Assembly (NCBI GenBank): GCA_017530275.1
Contig: JAFXMP010000214.1
Span: 1-27,721, forward strand
From: Clostridia bacterium
GTDB taxonomy: Bacteria; Bacillota_A; Clostridia; Christensenellales; Aristaeellaceae
Reading direction: 5' to 3'
Length of the DNA stretch: 27,721 nt
Shown: one piece after another, positions 1 through 8,309 of the stretch
Position numbering within the stretch: the stretch's first letter is position 1
Layout of the letters: each line of letters opens with the position of its first letter
Made by a program: the position numbers and the translations under genes
The notes under the pieces: model-generated
Database searches by the model: none
What the model saw: only the letters and a program-made list of their open reading frames with translations
What the model was told of the DNA's origin: nothing

Positions 1-76
1 CGCCAAATACATGGGGTTCGCCGTCGGGAATGTATTCCCAGGAGGGCAGGTAGGGATTGAACGCCTGCTTTTTCAT
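1..76 (-). CDS. Glycoside hydrolase family 43-type protein, N-terminal fragment cut by window edge
   Basis: Only the first 25 codons are inside the window. The start is the ATG at 76-74, and the reading frame runs off base 1. The visible protein begins MKKQAFNPYLPSWEYIPDGE and continues with a PHVFG motif. This is the usual opening of GH43 arabinofuranosidase/xylosidase-type enzymes (NPxLPSWEYxPDGEPxVFG), in which the next residues normally form the first blade of the five-bladed propeller. No signal peptide is present, so a cytoplasmic enzyme acting on imported oligosaccharides is likely. The start codon overlaps the stop of the upstream carboxylesterase as ATGA, and an AAGGTGA ribosome site sits inside the esterase's last codons, so translation is probably coupled. 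The substrate (xylan or arabinan side chains) cannot be told from this fragment. Confidence 0.75.
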   Translation of the reverse strand, partial: MKKQAFNPYLPSWEYIPDGEPHVFG

Positions 77-1605
77 GTGCTCACCTTCTTCAAATATTCC
101 TCCAGCAGAAAGCGCTGAAGCTCTGTTTCCGGGCATTGCTGCGGTGCGGCGGTATCACCGAAACGCATGCGCACCGGTTTTTCAGGATCAAATTGGGGCC
201 AATAGGGCAGGGTTTCCTGCTGGCTGTCTTCCCCGTTGGGATCGCCGGTTTTGATGAAATTGCACCAGTAATCGCACATCTGCCGGGCCAAATCGTAATG
301 CTTGCCCTTGAAGGGCCGCCAGCACTTGGCCAGGGTTTCAAAGAAGAACCACAGATCTACGGAGTGGAAGGTGCCGGGATTGTCCCAGCCGGGAATCTCC
401 GCGTCGAATTCATAATAGTAAAGCGGTAAATCTTTGCCCGTTCGCTGCTGATACAAGGCGGCGGCCCGCACGGCAAATTCGATGGAGTTCACAGCGCCTT
501 CTTTTCTAATGCTTTCTTCCGTAGCCGGATGAGAGAAGAAACCGAGGAACTTTTCCGCCTGCTCCCCGTAAGCGTCCTTCGCCATGACGGCAAGCTCTTC
601 CTCATTCTTCGCCTGGGGCAGTCCGAAAAACTCGCTGCTGGTATGGCCCAGCAGCACGGGGACGGACAGCCGGTTTTCATCCAGGAACCACTGCTGACTG
701 TTCCGAAGAGAAAACACGCCGTCCACCGCTTCCCCGAAGGTTTTTCCCCAGCCGTGAATGCCGTCCCATTCCAAGGCTTTGTTCCGCAGCGTCACGCCGT
801 CGATAGCCCGGGCTTCTTTGAGGCTTTTCACGCCTAAGAAATCGAAGAACGCTTTTCCGGCTTCCTCCGCGGACTGTAAATCGCTGCATAAGCCGAAGTG
901 GAAGGGGTAAGGCGGGGCAAACGCGCCGCTTTGGATGATGGCCCGCTGGAACAGGCCCTTGTTGTCCGGGCAAGTCAGCTGAGCTGACACGCTCATGCCG
1001 CCGGCGCTCTGGCCGCCGATGGTGATGTTTTCCGGGTCGCCGCCGAAGGCCGCAATGTTCCTTTTCACCCAGCGGGTGGCCGCCTGCTGATCCAGGAAAC
1101 CGAAATTGCCGGGAGCCTGGGGGGATTCAGCAGTGATTTCTGGATGGCACAGGAAGCCAAACACATTCAGCCGGTAATTTACCGTGACCACCACGACGCC
1201 GCGCCGGGCGATGCGTTCCCCGTCAAATTCCATTTCGGCGCTGTAGCCCACCTGCAATCCGCCGCCAAAGTACCATACGAACACCGGCATATCCTTCCTG
1301 CCGTCGGCGGGAGCCCAGATATTCAGGGTCAGGCAGTCCTCCCCCATGGGGATTTCCTTATCCACGTGCCATTCCCAGTCATACAGATTCTTGGGATCGG
1401 CGCTGATCGGCGCTTGAAGCGGAATGGGCGAAAAAGCGTAAGCCTCCAGTTCCCCTTCCCAAGGCGCGCAGGGCTGAGGCGCACGCCAGCGGTTTTCGCC
1501 CACGGGCGGAGCAGCGTATGGAATGCCTTTATAGCTGGTAATCCGGGGATCGGCAGCGGGTAGGCCCTTCACCCAGCCGCTTTCTGTTTTCACCTTGCGG
1601 ATCAT
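73..1605 (-). CDS. Type B carboxylesterase (para-nitrobenzyl esterase family)
   Basis: A 510-aa alpha/beta-hydrolase of normal length for the carboxylesterase type B family, which hydrolyses carboxylic esters. The N-terminal block around residues 25-50 (YKGIPYAAPPVGENRW) and the oxyanion-hole glycines at 114-116 (FGGG) are typical. The nucleophile elbow is GGQSAGG with Ser200; Gln replaces the more common Glu of GESAG, which is frequent in bacterial members. Glu325 (HTSSEFFG) and His414 (FHSVDLWFFF) complete the expected triad. There is no signal peptide, so the enzyme is probably cytoplasmic. A GAGGAGG ribosome site precedes the ATG. It is followed by a GH43-type gene in an ATGA overlap and diverges from a GH10 xylanase. 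By context it may remove acetyl or feruloyl esters from imported xylo-oligosaccharides; the true substrate is inference. Confidence 0.9.
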   Translation of the reverse strand: MIRKVKTESGWVKGLPAADPRITSYKGIPYAAPPVGENRWRAPQPCAPWEGELEAYAFSPIPLQAPISADPKNLYDWEWHVDKEIPMGEDCLTLNIWAPADGRKDMPVFVWYFGGGLQVGYSAEMEFDGERIARRGVVVVTVNYRLNVFGFLCHPEITAESPQAPGNFGFLDQQAATRWVKRNIAAFGGDPENITIGGQSAGGMSVSAQLTCPDNKGLFQRAIIQSGAFAPPYPFHFGLCSDLQSAEEAGKAFFDFLGVKSLKEARAIDGVTLRNKALEWDGIHGWGKTFGEAVDGVFSLRNSQQWFLDENRLSVPVLLGHTSSEFFGLPQAKNEEELAVMAKDAYGEQAEKFLGFFSHPATEESIRKEGAVNSIEFAVRAAALYQQRTGKDLPLYYYEFDAEIPGWDNPGTFHSVDLWFFFETLAKCWRPFKGKHYDLARQMCDYWCNFIKTGDPNGEDSQQETLPYWPQFDPEKPVRMRFGDTAAPQQCPETELQRFLLEEYLKKVST

Positions 1606-1811
1606 GATGTGTCCTCCTCATATTCGTTGATTGATCATTATTTTCGCATATCTTTCCCCAAAAAACAATGTAAGTCTTTTGTGGTTTTTGCTCATGCATG
1701 CTCAAATCATGCGAAACGCAAAAATAATACATATATCGCATCAAATGAACAGGAGAATCGAAATGAATCAAGAAATAATAAGACGATATCAACATCAGGA
1801 GGAATTTTTAG
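1606..1811. promoter_or_regulatory. Divergent control region between esterase/GH43 operon and xylanase
   Basis: This 206-bp AT-rich stretch separates the two divergent units and must hold both promoters. I cannot assign convincing -35/-10 pairs; TACATA near 1728 is only a weak -10 candidate for the plus strand. A cluster of CATGC words at about 1694-1714 (CATGCATGC, then CATGC again after a short spacer) forms nested direct and inverted repeats and could be an operator. A strong AGGAGGAA ribosome site for the xylanase is at its right end, and GAGGAGG for the esterase is at its left end. Confidence 0.45.
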
Positions 1812-3011
1812 ATGAAGAAGCTTATCGCCGTTCTGTCCGCGCTGACGCTGCTGTGCGCCTTCCTGCCCGCGGTGGCGGAGGAAATCTATGAACCGCTGTA
1901 TACCCTGGCCGCGCCTTACGGCTTTAAAATGGGCGCGCCGCTGTCCTTTGATCAGCTGCGGAACCCAAAATACCTGAACCTGGTCAAGTCCCATTTCAAT
2001 TCCATTACCGCCACCAACGAAATGAAAGCCTACTCCCTGCTGAACCTGCAGGCCACCAAGGCCCGCAAGGACGGCATGCCCGGCATGAACTACAGCGCGG
2101 CGGACCAGATGATGAAGTGGGCTCAGGACAACGGCATCGGCGTGCGCGGCCACGTGCTGGTATGGGACGCTTACATGACCGACTGGTTTTTCCGGGAGGA
2201 TTACGACAGCAAAAAGCCCTACGCGGACCAGGAAACCATCAAGGCCCGCACCGAAAGCTACATCACCGAAGTGGTGACGCATTTTGAAGAAAAGTTCCCC
2301 GGCGTGGTCTACTGCTGGGACGTGGTGAACGAAGCTGTGGGCGATAACGCCAACGAATACACCGCGGGCGACGCCCGCCATCTGCGCACTGTGCGCAGCG
2401 GCAGCCCCAACCTGTTCCGGGAATACATGGGCGACGATTACGTGGCGCTTGCTTTCCTATACGCCAAGAACGCGGTGGAAGCCCTGGGTGCGGACACCAA
2501 GCTGTATTATAATGATTACAACGCTTACTTCGGCGATAAAGCCCAGGCTATCCGCGCATTGATCGGCAGCGTGAATACCTTCGCCCAGAACGATAACGGC
2601 GAATTCCGCCAGCTTTGCGACGGCGTGGGCATGCAGGGCTATATCGGCGGCTACGGCGTGCAGGAAGGCTGCCTGGACGACAGCCACGTGGGCATGATCC
2701 GGGACGAGATCCTCAACTACGCGGCCATGGGCCTGGAAGTGCAGATCACCGAAATGGCTGTGCGCAATTTCGACCTGACCCAAGCGGACAAGCACGCGGC
2801 ATTCTACGCCAAGCTGTTCCAGATGTTCATGGACTTGAACAGCGATGACGGCAATCCCCTGAAAGCTGTTTCTATTTGGGGTCTCACTGACACGAACGCG
2901 CCTAAAGGCAATTATGTATACAACCTGAACAGCCCTTACGGCGGCCTGTTTGACATCAAGCTGAATTATAAGGATGCTTTCGTGAAGGTGTACGAGACGC
3001 TTATACGATAA
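1812..3011 (+). CDS. Secreted GH10 endo-1,4-beta-xylanase
   Basis: A 399-aa protein with a cleavable signal peptide (MKKLIAVLSA..., cleavage probably after AVA-E, residue 22-23) followed by one GH10 TIM barrel. No carbohydrate-binding or anchoring module follows, so it is probably released. GH10 landmarks in order are ATNEMK (67-72), RGHVLVW (112-118), the acid/base Glu174 in WDVVNEA, YYNDYN (232-237), the nucleophile Glu314 in QITEMAV, and SIWGLTD (354-360). It cleaves internal xylan linkages by a retaining mechanism. Two residues that are usually His differ: Asp119 where the family has VWH, and Tyr277 where it has QSH (QGY here). An AGGAGG site lies just upstream of the ATG. It stands alone and diverges from the esterase/GH43 operon, suggesting shared induction by xylan. 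Confidence 0.93.
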   Translation: MKKLIAVLSALTLLCAFLPAVAEEIYEPLYTLAAPYGFKMGAPLSFDQLRNPKYLNLVKSHFNSITATNEMKAYSLLNLQATKARKDGMPGMNYSAADQMMKWAQDNGIGVRGHVLVWDAYMTDWFFREDYDSKKPYADQETIKARTESYITEVVTHFEEKFPGVVYCWDVVNEAVGDNANEYTAGDARHLRTVRSGSPNLFREYMGDDYVALAFLYAKNAVEALGADTKLYYNDYNAYFGDKAQAIRALIGSVNTFAQNDNGEFRQLCDGVGMQGYIGGYGVQEGCLDDSHVGMIRDEILNYAAMGLEVQITEMAVRNFDLTQADKHAAFYAKLFQMFMDLNSDDGNPLKAVSIWGLTDTNAPKGNYVYNLNSPYGGLFDIKLNYKDAFVKVYETLIR

Positions 3012-3025
3012 AAGTTGATCCATGC

Positions 3026-3056
3026 GCATATTCTTTCCCTCCTTCCCGCATACTAT
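3026..3056 (+). promoter_or_regulatory. Candidate sporulation (sigma-E-like) promoter for the SANT regulator
   Basis: GCATATT (3026-3032) is separated by 16 bp from CATACTAT (3049-3056). These resemble the sigma-E -35 (KMATATT) and -10 (CATACAnT) of endospore formers. The -10 ends 33 nt before the ATG at 3090. A very similar block lies 34 nt before the 95-aa gene at 8310. Assigned by eye only. Confidence 0.35.
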
Positions 3057-3089
3057 GGAGCATACAGGTAAATTTGGAGGGATTATGCA

Positions 3090-3863
3090 ATGGAACAAAC
3101 CGCGCATTTGAGCCGAAACGGCTGGACCCAGGAAGAAACCGATCTTCTGTGGAAGGAAATCAGGGCAGCGCTGGACGCGGGCACGCCGCTGCGCGGCGTG
3201 TTTGACCGCACGGGCCAGGCTTTGGGCCGCAAGCCCAACAGCGTAAGGAATTACTACTATATGCAAATGAGGGAAAAGGGCGGCGAGGAGATGAAACGCG
3301 CCGCCCCTTTCGATACCTTTTCCGACGAAGAAATCCACGATCTGCTGCGCAAGGTGCTGCTGGGCCGGGGCAGCGGGCGGTCCGTGCGTGCGTGCGTGAT
3401 GGAAATGTCCGGCGGCGACCGCAGCCGCATGCTGCGTTACCAGAACAAGTACCGGGCCATCCTGCGAAAAAAGCCGGACCTGATCGATCAGGTATGCAGG
3501 GAACTGAAGCAAGAAGGGCTGCCCTGCCCGGATATTTCCATCACTGTTTCACCGCTGTCCTTCGCAGAAGAGGACCAGGTTGCCCGACCCTGCCAGGCTG
3601 ACCCGGACGTGCAGGCCATTCTGCGGGCTCTGTCGTCCCTATCCCGACGGGCCAGCGCGCCCGTGCCGGAAAGCGACAAGCTGCGGGTGCAGCGGGACCT
3701 GCTGCTGATTCAGGTGGAAGATTTGCAGCTTGCGGTCAAGGACCTGGTTCAGGACTGCAAAGAATTCCTGGGCGGCGACGGGGAAGAAAAGCAGCGGAAT
3801 TTGCCCGCTTTCTGCGATACCCTGACCGAACATATGGCAAAGCTGGAAGCCGCTGCCGGGTAA
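3090..3863 (+). CDS. SANT/Myb-like DNA-binding regulator (RsfA/GerR-like)
   Basis: A 257-aa probable transcription factor. Residues about 10-60 carry a Myb/SANT-like helix set (GWTQEETDLLW, then LGRKPNSVRNYYY), matching the N-terminal pattern of RsfA/YlbO-type prespore and mother-cell regulators. A second weaker repeat spans about 75-130 (FSDEEIHDLLRKVL ... RMLRYQNKYRAIL). The C-terminal part (about 195-255) is predicted coiled coil (LRVQRDLLLIQVEDLQLAVKDL), probably for dimerisation. There is no membrane segment or signal. GGAGGG lies 8 nt before the ATG. It is monocistronic: it follows the xylanase stop by 78 nt, has its own sporulation-type promoter candidate, and ends in a strong terminator. 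A link with sporulation is inference from family resemblance and promoter; it could equally be a general SANT-domain regulator. Confidence 0.7.
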   Translation: MEQTAHLSRNGWTQEETDLLWKEIRAALDAGTPLRGVFDRTGQALGRKPNSVRNYYYMQMREKGGEEMKRAAPFDTFSDEEIHDLLRKVLLGRGSGRSVRACVMEMSGGDRSRMLRYQNKYRAILRKKPDLIDQVCRELKQEGLPCPDISITVSPLSFAEEDQVARPCQADPDVQAILRALSSLSRRASAPVPESDKLRVQRDLLLIQVEDLQLAVKDLVQDCKEFLGGDGEEKQRNLPAFCDTLTEHMAKLEAAAG

Positions 3864-3868
3864 TAGCG

Positions 3869-3917
3869 AAAAAGCCGGAAGAAGCAGATTCATGACGCAG
3901 CTTCTTCCGGCTTTTTT
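3869..3917. terminator. Bidirectional intrinsic terminator
   Basis: A perfect 17-bp inverted repeat (3869-3885 with 3900-3916) has a 14-nt loop. It begins with an A run and ends with a T run, so it reads as a terminator on both strands. It lies between the convergent SANT regulator and ftsH-like genes and touches the ftsH stop codon. Confidence 0.93.
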
Positions 3918-5572
3918 CAATTCTGCGGAAGAATCTCTGCAAGCTCGTTTTCCCGCAGTGTTTCTTTCGTCAGCAGCTCCAGCGAAAGCCTCTCCAGTTC
4001 TTCTCTGTGCTCCTTCAGAAAAGTCCTGGTGCGGTCCATAGCCTCAAGCAGGATCATGCTTTCGTCCCGTTCCGGGTCGCCGGTCTCCCCCATGGCGTAA
4101 TCCTTGGCCATGGCGGCGGCGATTTCCCGTGCTTTTTTCAAATCGCTGGCCGCGCCGGTGGTCACATTCTCCTTGCCCAGCAGCATTTCTTCCGCGGCGC
4201 GCCCGCCCAGAGCGGCGCAGATCATGGAAAGCAGGTCCCTGCGGGAATGCAGCAGTTGATCGGGCTGCACGCTCATGGAATACCCCGCGGCGCCTCGTGA
4301 TGAAGGAATGATGGTCACGCGGGTCAGCCGCGCTTTGGGCATCAGACAATGGGTAATCAGCGCGTGTCCCGCTTCATGCCAGGCGGTCACGCGCTTTTCC
4401 GCGTCCGTCATCTGCCGGGGAGATTCCTCCCCTACCGTCACGCTGCAGAACGCGCTTTCCATATCGGTTTCCAGAATGGGGCCGACGCCCCGCCGCGCCG
4501 CGCGGATGGCGGCTTCATTTAATAGCGCTTCCAGCTGCGCCCCGGAAAACAGGGCGGTCTGCGCAGCCCAGGTTTTTAGAGAAATATCTTCATGCAGCGG
4601 CTTTTTCCGAGCATGCACCTCAAGGATTTTCAGCCGCTGATCATAGTCCGGCAGGCCCACTTCGATGCGCCGATCAAAGCGGCCTTCCCGCAGCAGCGCC
4701 GGGTCCAGCGTATCCGGCCGATTGGTAGCCGCCAGTACGATAATACCGTCTTTTCCTGAAAAACCACTCATTTCAGTCAGCAGGGCATTCAGGGTCTGCT
4801 CCCGTTCATCGTTTCCGCTGTCCCGCTTTTTGCCGATGGCGTCGATTTCATCGATGAAGATCACGCCGCCGCCCGCCTTGCGCGCTTTTTTGAACAGCTC
4901 CCGCACCCGGGACGCGCCGACGCCCACGTATACCTGTACAAAATCCGCGCCGCTCATGGCGAAAAAAGGGGCCTTGGCTTCCCCTGCCAGCGCCCTGGCC
5001 AGCAGGGTCTTGCCGGTACCGGGCGGCCCGTAGAGCAGCACGCCCTTTGGGGCACGGGCCCCATAATCAGTAAAGCGTTTGGGTTCCCGCAAAAAAACCG
5101 CTAAATCCATGAGGCTCTGCAAGGTTTCCCCGGAAGCCACCACATCCTGAAAGGTACTTTCCGGCACCCGTTCATCTGCCTGAACGGCGGCATATTTGCT
5201 GAGCCCCAACGCTCCTTTCCCCTGAGAACGGGAGAACAGGACAAATGCGCCAGCCGCGATCACGCCCAGCATCCACGGGGACACTCCGCTTTCCTGTTCC
5301 CGCACTTCAATATCCAGGGAAAGCAGCCGTTCTTTCCCATCCGCCGCCCTGGGATTGGATGTTCGCACGGCGGTACCGTCGGTGAGCACGGCCTGCCAGT
5401 ATTCTCCGCTGCCCATGGTCACGCTTTTTACCTGTCCCGTTTCCGCCATGGCCCAAAAATCCGTATAAGACAGAAGAACGGGCTGCCCGCCTGCTCCCCG
5501 CGCAAAAAACAGCAGCAATAACGCGCCTGTCGCAGCAAACACTGCCGGACCCATCCAGCGCCTGCGCTTCAT
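3917..5572 (-). CDS. ftsH: FtsH-like membrane-bound ATP-dependent zinc metalloprotease
   Basis: A 551-aa AAA+ protease, shorter than the usual 600-650 aa of FtsH. One N-terminal membrane segment (about 8-25) is followed by a small extracytoplasmic domain (SYTDFWAMAETGQV...) and a second membrane segment (about 98-114). The AAA+ module has Walker A GPPGTGKT (182-189), Walker B VIFIDEID (237-244) and the second region of homology ATNRPDTLDP...GRFDRR with Arg298 and Arg301. The protease domain has the zinc motif HEAGH (399-403) and a probable third ligand Asp477 (GAASDLKK). FtsH hexamers extract and degrade membrane and regulatory proteins. The linker before the AAA+ domain reads DVVASGETLQSLMDL instead of the near-universal DVAGxDEAKEEL. 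It is therefore probably a divergent paralogue rather than the housekeeping copy. GGGGGA precedes the ATG with 8-nt spacing. Confidence 0.88.
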   Translation of the reverse strand: MKRRRWMGPAVFAATGALLLLFFARGAGGQPVLLSYTDFWAMAETGQVKSVTMGSGEYWQAVLTDGTAVRTSNPRAADGKERLLSLDIEVREQESGVSPWMLGVIAAGAFVLFSRSQGKGALGLSKYAAVQADERVPESTFQDVVASGETLQSLMDLAVFLREPKRFTDYGARAPKGVLLYGPPGTGKTLLARALAGEAKAPFFAMSGADFVQVYVGVGASRVRELFKKARKAGGGVIFIDEIDAIGKKRDSGNDEREQTLNALLTEMSGFSGKDGIIVLAATNRPDTLDPALLREGRFDRRIEVGLPDYDQRLKILEVHARKKPLHEDISLKTWAAQTALFSGAQLEALLNEAAIRAARRGVGPILETDMESAFCSVTVGEESPRQMTDAEKRVTAWHEAGHALITHCLMPKARLTRVTIIPSSRGAAGYSMSVQPDQLLHSRRDLLSMICAALGGRAAEEMLLGKENVTTGAASDLKKAREIAAAMAKDYAMGETGDPERDESMILLEAMDRTRTFLKEHREELERLSLELLTKETLRENELAEILPQN

Positions 5573-5621
5573 GATTCCATCCCCCGTTTCCGTTTCGTAT
5601 CATCCGCTTTTGTATGCGGTC

Positions 5622-5627
5622 ATTATA
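5622..5627 (-). promoter_or_regulatory. -10 element for the ftsH-like gene
   Basis: On the minus strand a perfect TATAAT lies about 50 nt upstream of the ATG at 5572. No good -35 is visible at 17 bp (the hexamer there is TGGATT). It sits in the 174-bp divergent region shared with the penicillin-binding protein gene. Confidence 0.45.
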
Positions 5628-5746
5628 CAAGGAAGCAGAGACAAAATCCATGGTAATATCTTGCTGATTACCAAATAATAACAGACTGAAAAGTATTCTT
5701 TATTGGGAAAATGGAAGAATAGCAAGCAAATGGGAGGCGGCGCTGC

Positions 5747-8248
5747 GTGAAAAAAGGAAAATGGGGACGGGCTATCCGCCGGATGGACGGAAAAGAAAGC
5801 AGGGAAAACCAGAAAGATCTGAAGCGCCTGGACGGTATTCATCGCCGCAGCCTGAAAAGAGGCATTTTGTCAGGCTTATTGATCCTTCTTTTAAGCGGCG
5901 CTGCTGCCTTTTATTTCGTGTTCGACGTAGGCTCCTGGCAGCGTCTGGACCTGCAAAAGATCGTGAACATTCCCCAGACCGGCGCGGTCTACGACCAGAA
6001 CGGCGATTTTGTGTCCAAAATTCAGTCCACTCAGGACCGGGTGAGCGTTCCCCTGTCCAGCGTGCCCAAGGACGTACAGAACGCCTTTCTGGCTGCGGAG
6101 GATTTGCGGTTTTACCAGCATTTCGGCGTCGATCCCCTGCGCATATTCGGGGCTCTCCGCACCAATCTGCGTTCCGGTGAATATGCAGAAGGAGCCAGCA
6201 CCATCACCCAGCAGCTGGTGAAGCTCAGCCATTTGAGCACCCAGAAGACCATCGCCCGGAAACTGGAGGAAATGTACCTGGCCCTGCAATTGGAAAACCA
6301 ATGCAGCAAGGATGAAATATTGGAGATGTATCTCAATTACATTTATTTCGGCCGAGGCGCTTATGGCATCGAAGCCGCGGCCCGGGCTTACTATGGCATT
6401 CCTGCTGCCCAGCTGTCCGCCGCGCAGGGGGCGGCGCTGGCTGCGGTGATCAAAGCCCCTTCCGCCTATGCGCCGCACCTGCACCCTGAAGCCAACCGCC
6501 AGCGGCAGGAATATATTCTGCGCACCATGCGGGAAAACGATATGCTGTCGGAAGAGGACTATCAGCTTGCCCTTGCCCAGGACGTGACCCCTATTCAGCA
6601 AACGGCGCAGGAAGTGCGTTACGGCTGGTACATGGACGCGGTGCTGGACGAAGCGGAAAGCCTGCTGTCCTTACAGGCGGAAACGCTGCTGGGGGGCGGT
6701 TATCATATCTATACGGCCTTAGATCCCGAACAGCAGGACATCATCGACGGTCATTTTGAGCCGGAGAACAATTTTCCCGCCAATGCTTCCGACGGCACCA
6801 GGCCCCAAGCCGCCATGGCCTGCGTGGACGTTCACAGCGGCGCGGTGCGGGCCATCGAAGGCGGGCGGAAATACGAGGTACAGCGAGGACTGAACCGTGC
6901 TACACAGATGCGCCGACAGCCGGGTTCCTCCCTCAAGCCCCTGGCCGTGTACGCCCCCGCCATCGAAAGCCACGGGTATATGACCGCCAGCGTGCTCAAT
7001 GATACGCCCCAGAAATTCGGCAATTATTCTCCCCGCAACAGCGGCAATCTGTATTACGGCAATGTGACTGTCCGCACGGCGCTTAAAAACAGCCTGAACG
7101 TGGCGGCGGTATCCCTGCTCAATAAAATCGGCGTGGCTTCCGCCCGGGATTACCTGCAAAAAACGGGCATCGAGCTGGACGATCGGGACTGGAACCTGTC
7201 GCTGGCTTTGGGCGCCATGACCTACGGCGTATCCCCCGTGCAGTTGGCAGCCGCCTACGCGCCCTTCGCCAACGGCGGCACCTTTTACGCGCCTTATTTC
7301 ATCGAGCGCATCGAGGATTCGGCGGGAAACGTGCTGTACCGGCATGAAGTGACCGGGAACCGGGTGCTATCCACCCAGACCGCGTATCTCATGACCAGTC
7401 TTTTGCAAACGGTCACGTCCTCCGGTACCGGGGCCAAATTGAGCGGGGCAGGCACCCCCGTGGCGGGCAAAACGGGCACCGTGAACATGACCGGCGGCGG
7501 CAACCGGGATATCTGGATGGCCGCCTACAACAGCGACATTTCCACCGCTTTCTGGATGGGCTTTGACAACCCGGACAATCAGCACAAGCTGCAAAGCTGG
7601 GTTTCCGGCGGTGATTATACCGCCGCCATGGCCACTCGCTTTTTCAAAAGCTATTACGCGGACAAAGAAAAGCCCGCCTTTCTCAAGGCGGACGGCATCG
7701 TGTGGCTGAATATCGATCTGAAAGCCATCGAGTGGGCGGGCGAACCCATGCTGTCCACTAAGAATACACCCAAGAGCTACAGCATTTCAGAAGTTTTTTT
7801 ATCCTCCAACCGACCCACCAAAGAATCCAATGTGTGGAACGCGCCACGCACGCCTTCCGCTTTCTACGTGACCCATAACAATCAAGGCAATCCGGTGCTG
7901 GTGATTACCGCGGCGGACGCGGGAATATACCGCATCCAGCGGGACGCCATCGGCGAATGCATCATCCTGAACGAGCTGTACGGCAGCGCGGGAGAAACGC
8001 TTTATTTCACGGACAAAAAAGCCAAATTGGGCGTGGAATACACCTATCGGATCATTCCCATCAACGCGGAACTGCTGAACAACGGTATCCTGATGGAAGG
8101 CAAGCAGGCTGTGCAGGTAGCGCGGGCAAAAGCGCCCTCCGCAGGAAGCAGGATATGGGAGGATATTTCCAATCTGCTGTTCGGGCAGACGCAACAGGAC
8201 GACAACGCTGCGGGCGCTCTGTCCCTGTTCTGGCAGTCCGGCGATTAA
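5747..8248 (+). CDS. Class A penicillin-binding protein (GT51 transglycosylase + transpeptidase)
   Basis: An 833-aa bifunctional peptidoglycan synthase of the PBP1a type. A short basic cytoplasmic tail is followed by one membrane anchor (about 38-60). The GT51 domain covers about 75-250 with catalytic Glu118 (AAEDLRFYQHFGVD), GASTITQQLVK (149-159) and the KDEILEMYLN helix (188-197). The transpeptidase domain has Ser394-Lys397 (PGSSLKP), the SxN motif Ser449-Leu-Asn451 and KTG (575-577). The C-terminal region after about 650 looks like a fibronectin-III-like tail. It polymerises lipid II and crosslinks peptide stems on the outer face of the membrane. The start is GTG at 5747 with GGGAGG 9 nt upstream. 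It is divergent from the ftsH-like gene and followed by a small unknown gene after 61 nt. All catalytic motifs look intact. Confidence 0.95.
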   Translation: MKKGKWGRAIRRMDGKESRENQKDLKRLDGIHRRSLKRGILSGLLILLLSGAAAFYFVFDVGSWQRLDLQKIVNIPQTGAVYDQNGDFVSKIQSTQDRVSVPLSSVPKDVQNAFLAAEDLRFYQHFGVDPLRIFGALRTNLRSGEYAEGASTITQQLVKLSHLSTQKTIARKLEEMYLALQLENQCSKDEILEMYLNYIYFGRGAYGIEAAARAYYGIPAAQLSAAQGAALAAVIKAPSAYAPHLHPEANRQRQEYILRTMRENDMLSEEDYQLALAQDVTPIQQTAQEVRYGWYMDAVLDEAESLLSLQAETLLGGGYHIYTALDPEQQDIIDGHFEPENNFPANASDGTRPQAAMACVDVHSGAVRAIEGGRKYEVQRGLNRATQMRRQPGSSLKPLAVYAPAIESHGYMTASVLNDTPQKFGNYSPRNSGNLYYGNVTVRTALKNSLNVAAVSLLNKIGVASARDYLQKTGIELDDRDWNLSLALGAMTYGVSPVQLAAAYAPFANGGTFYAPYFIERIEDSAGNVLYRHEVTGNRVLSTQTAYLMTSLLQTVTSSGTGAKLSGAGTPVAGKTGTVNMTGGGNRDIWMAAYNSDISTAFWMGFDNPDNQHKLQSWVSGGDYTAAMATRFFKSYYADKEKPAFLKADGIVWLNIDLKAIEWAGEPMLSTKNTPKSYSISEVFLSSNRPTKESNVWNAPRTPSAFYVTHNNQGNPVLVITAADAGIYRIQRDAIGECIILNELYGSAGETLYFTDKKAKLGVEYTYRIIPINAELLNNGILMEGKQAVQVARAKAPSAGSRIWEDISNLLFGQTQQDDNAAGALSLFWQSGD

Positions 8249-8275
8249 TCACCTTCCCACCCCTTCCGCATACCA
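8249..8275 (+). promoter_or_regulatory. Candidate sporulation-type promoter for the 95-aa gene
   Basis: GCATACCATG (-10 candidate CATACCAT, 8268-8275) is preceded by a C/T-rich spacer and a CACC at 8249-8252, which would suit a sigma-K-like -35. The block from the C/T run to the -10 closely matches the one before the gene at 3090, at almost the same distance to the start codon. The call rests on this resemblance. Confidence 0.28.
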
Positions 8276-8309
8276 TGAAAGGGAAAACACCGTGTAAGGA
8301 GGAAGAACA

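Noticed and set aside
1764..1891. Short frame starting ATGAATCAAGAA just before the xylanase, as a possible leader peptide
   Set aside because: It runs out of frame into the xylanase gene, has only a weak site, and shows no attenuation structure.
2457..3512. Minus-strand frame of 351 codons opposite the xylanase end and the SANT regulator
   Set aside because: It spans two real genes and their gap, has no ribosome site and a His/Ala/Val-rich composition.
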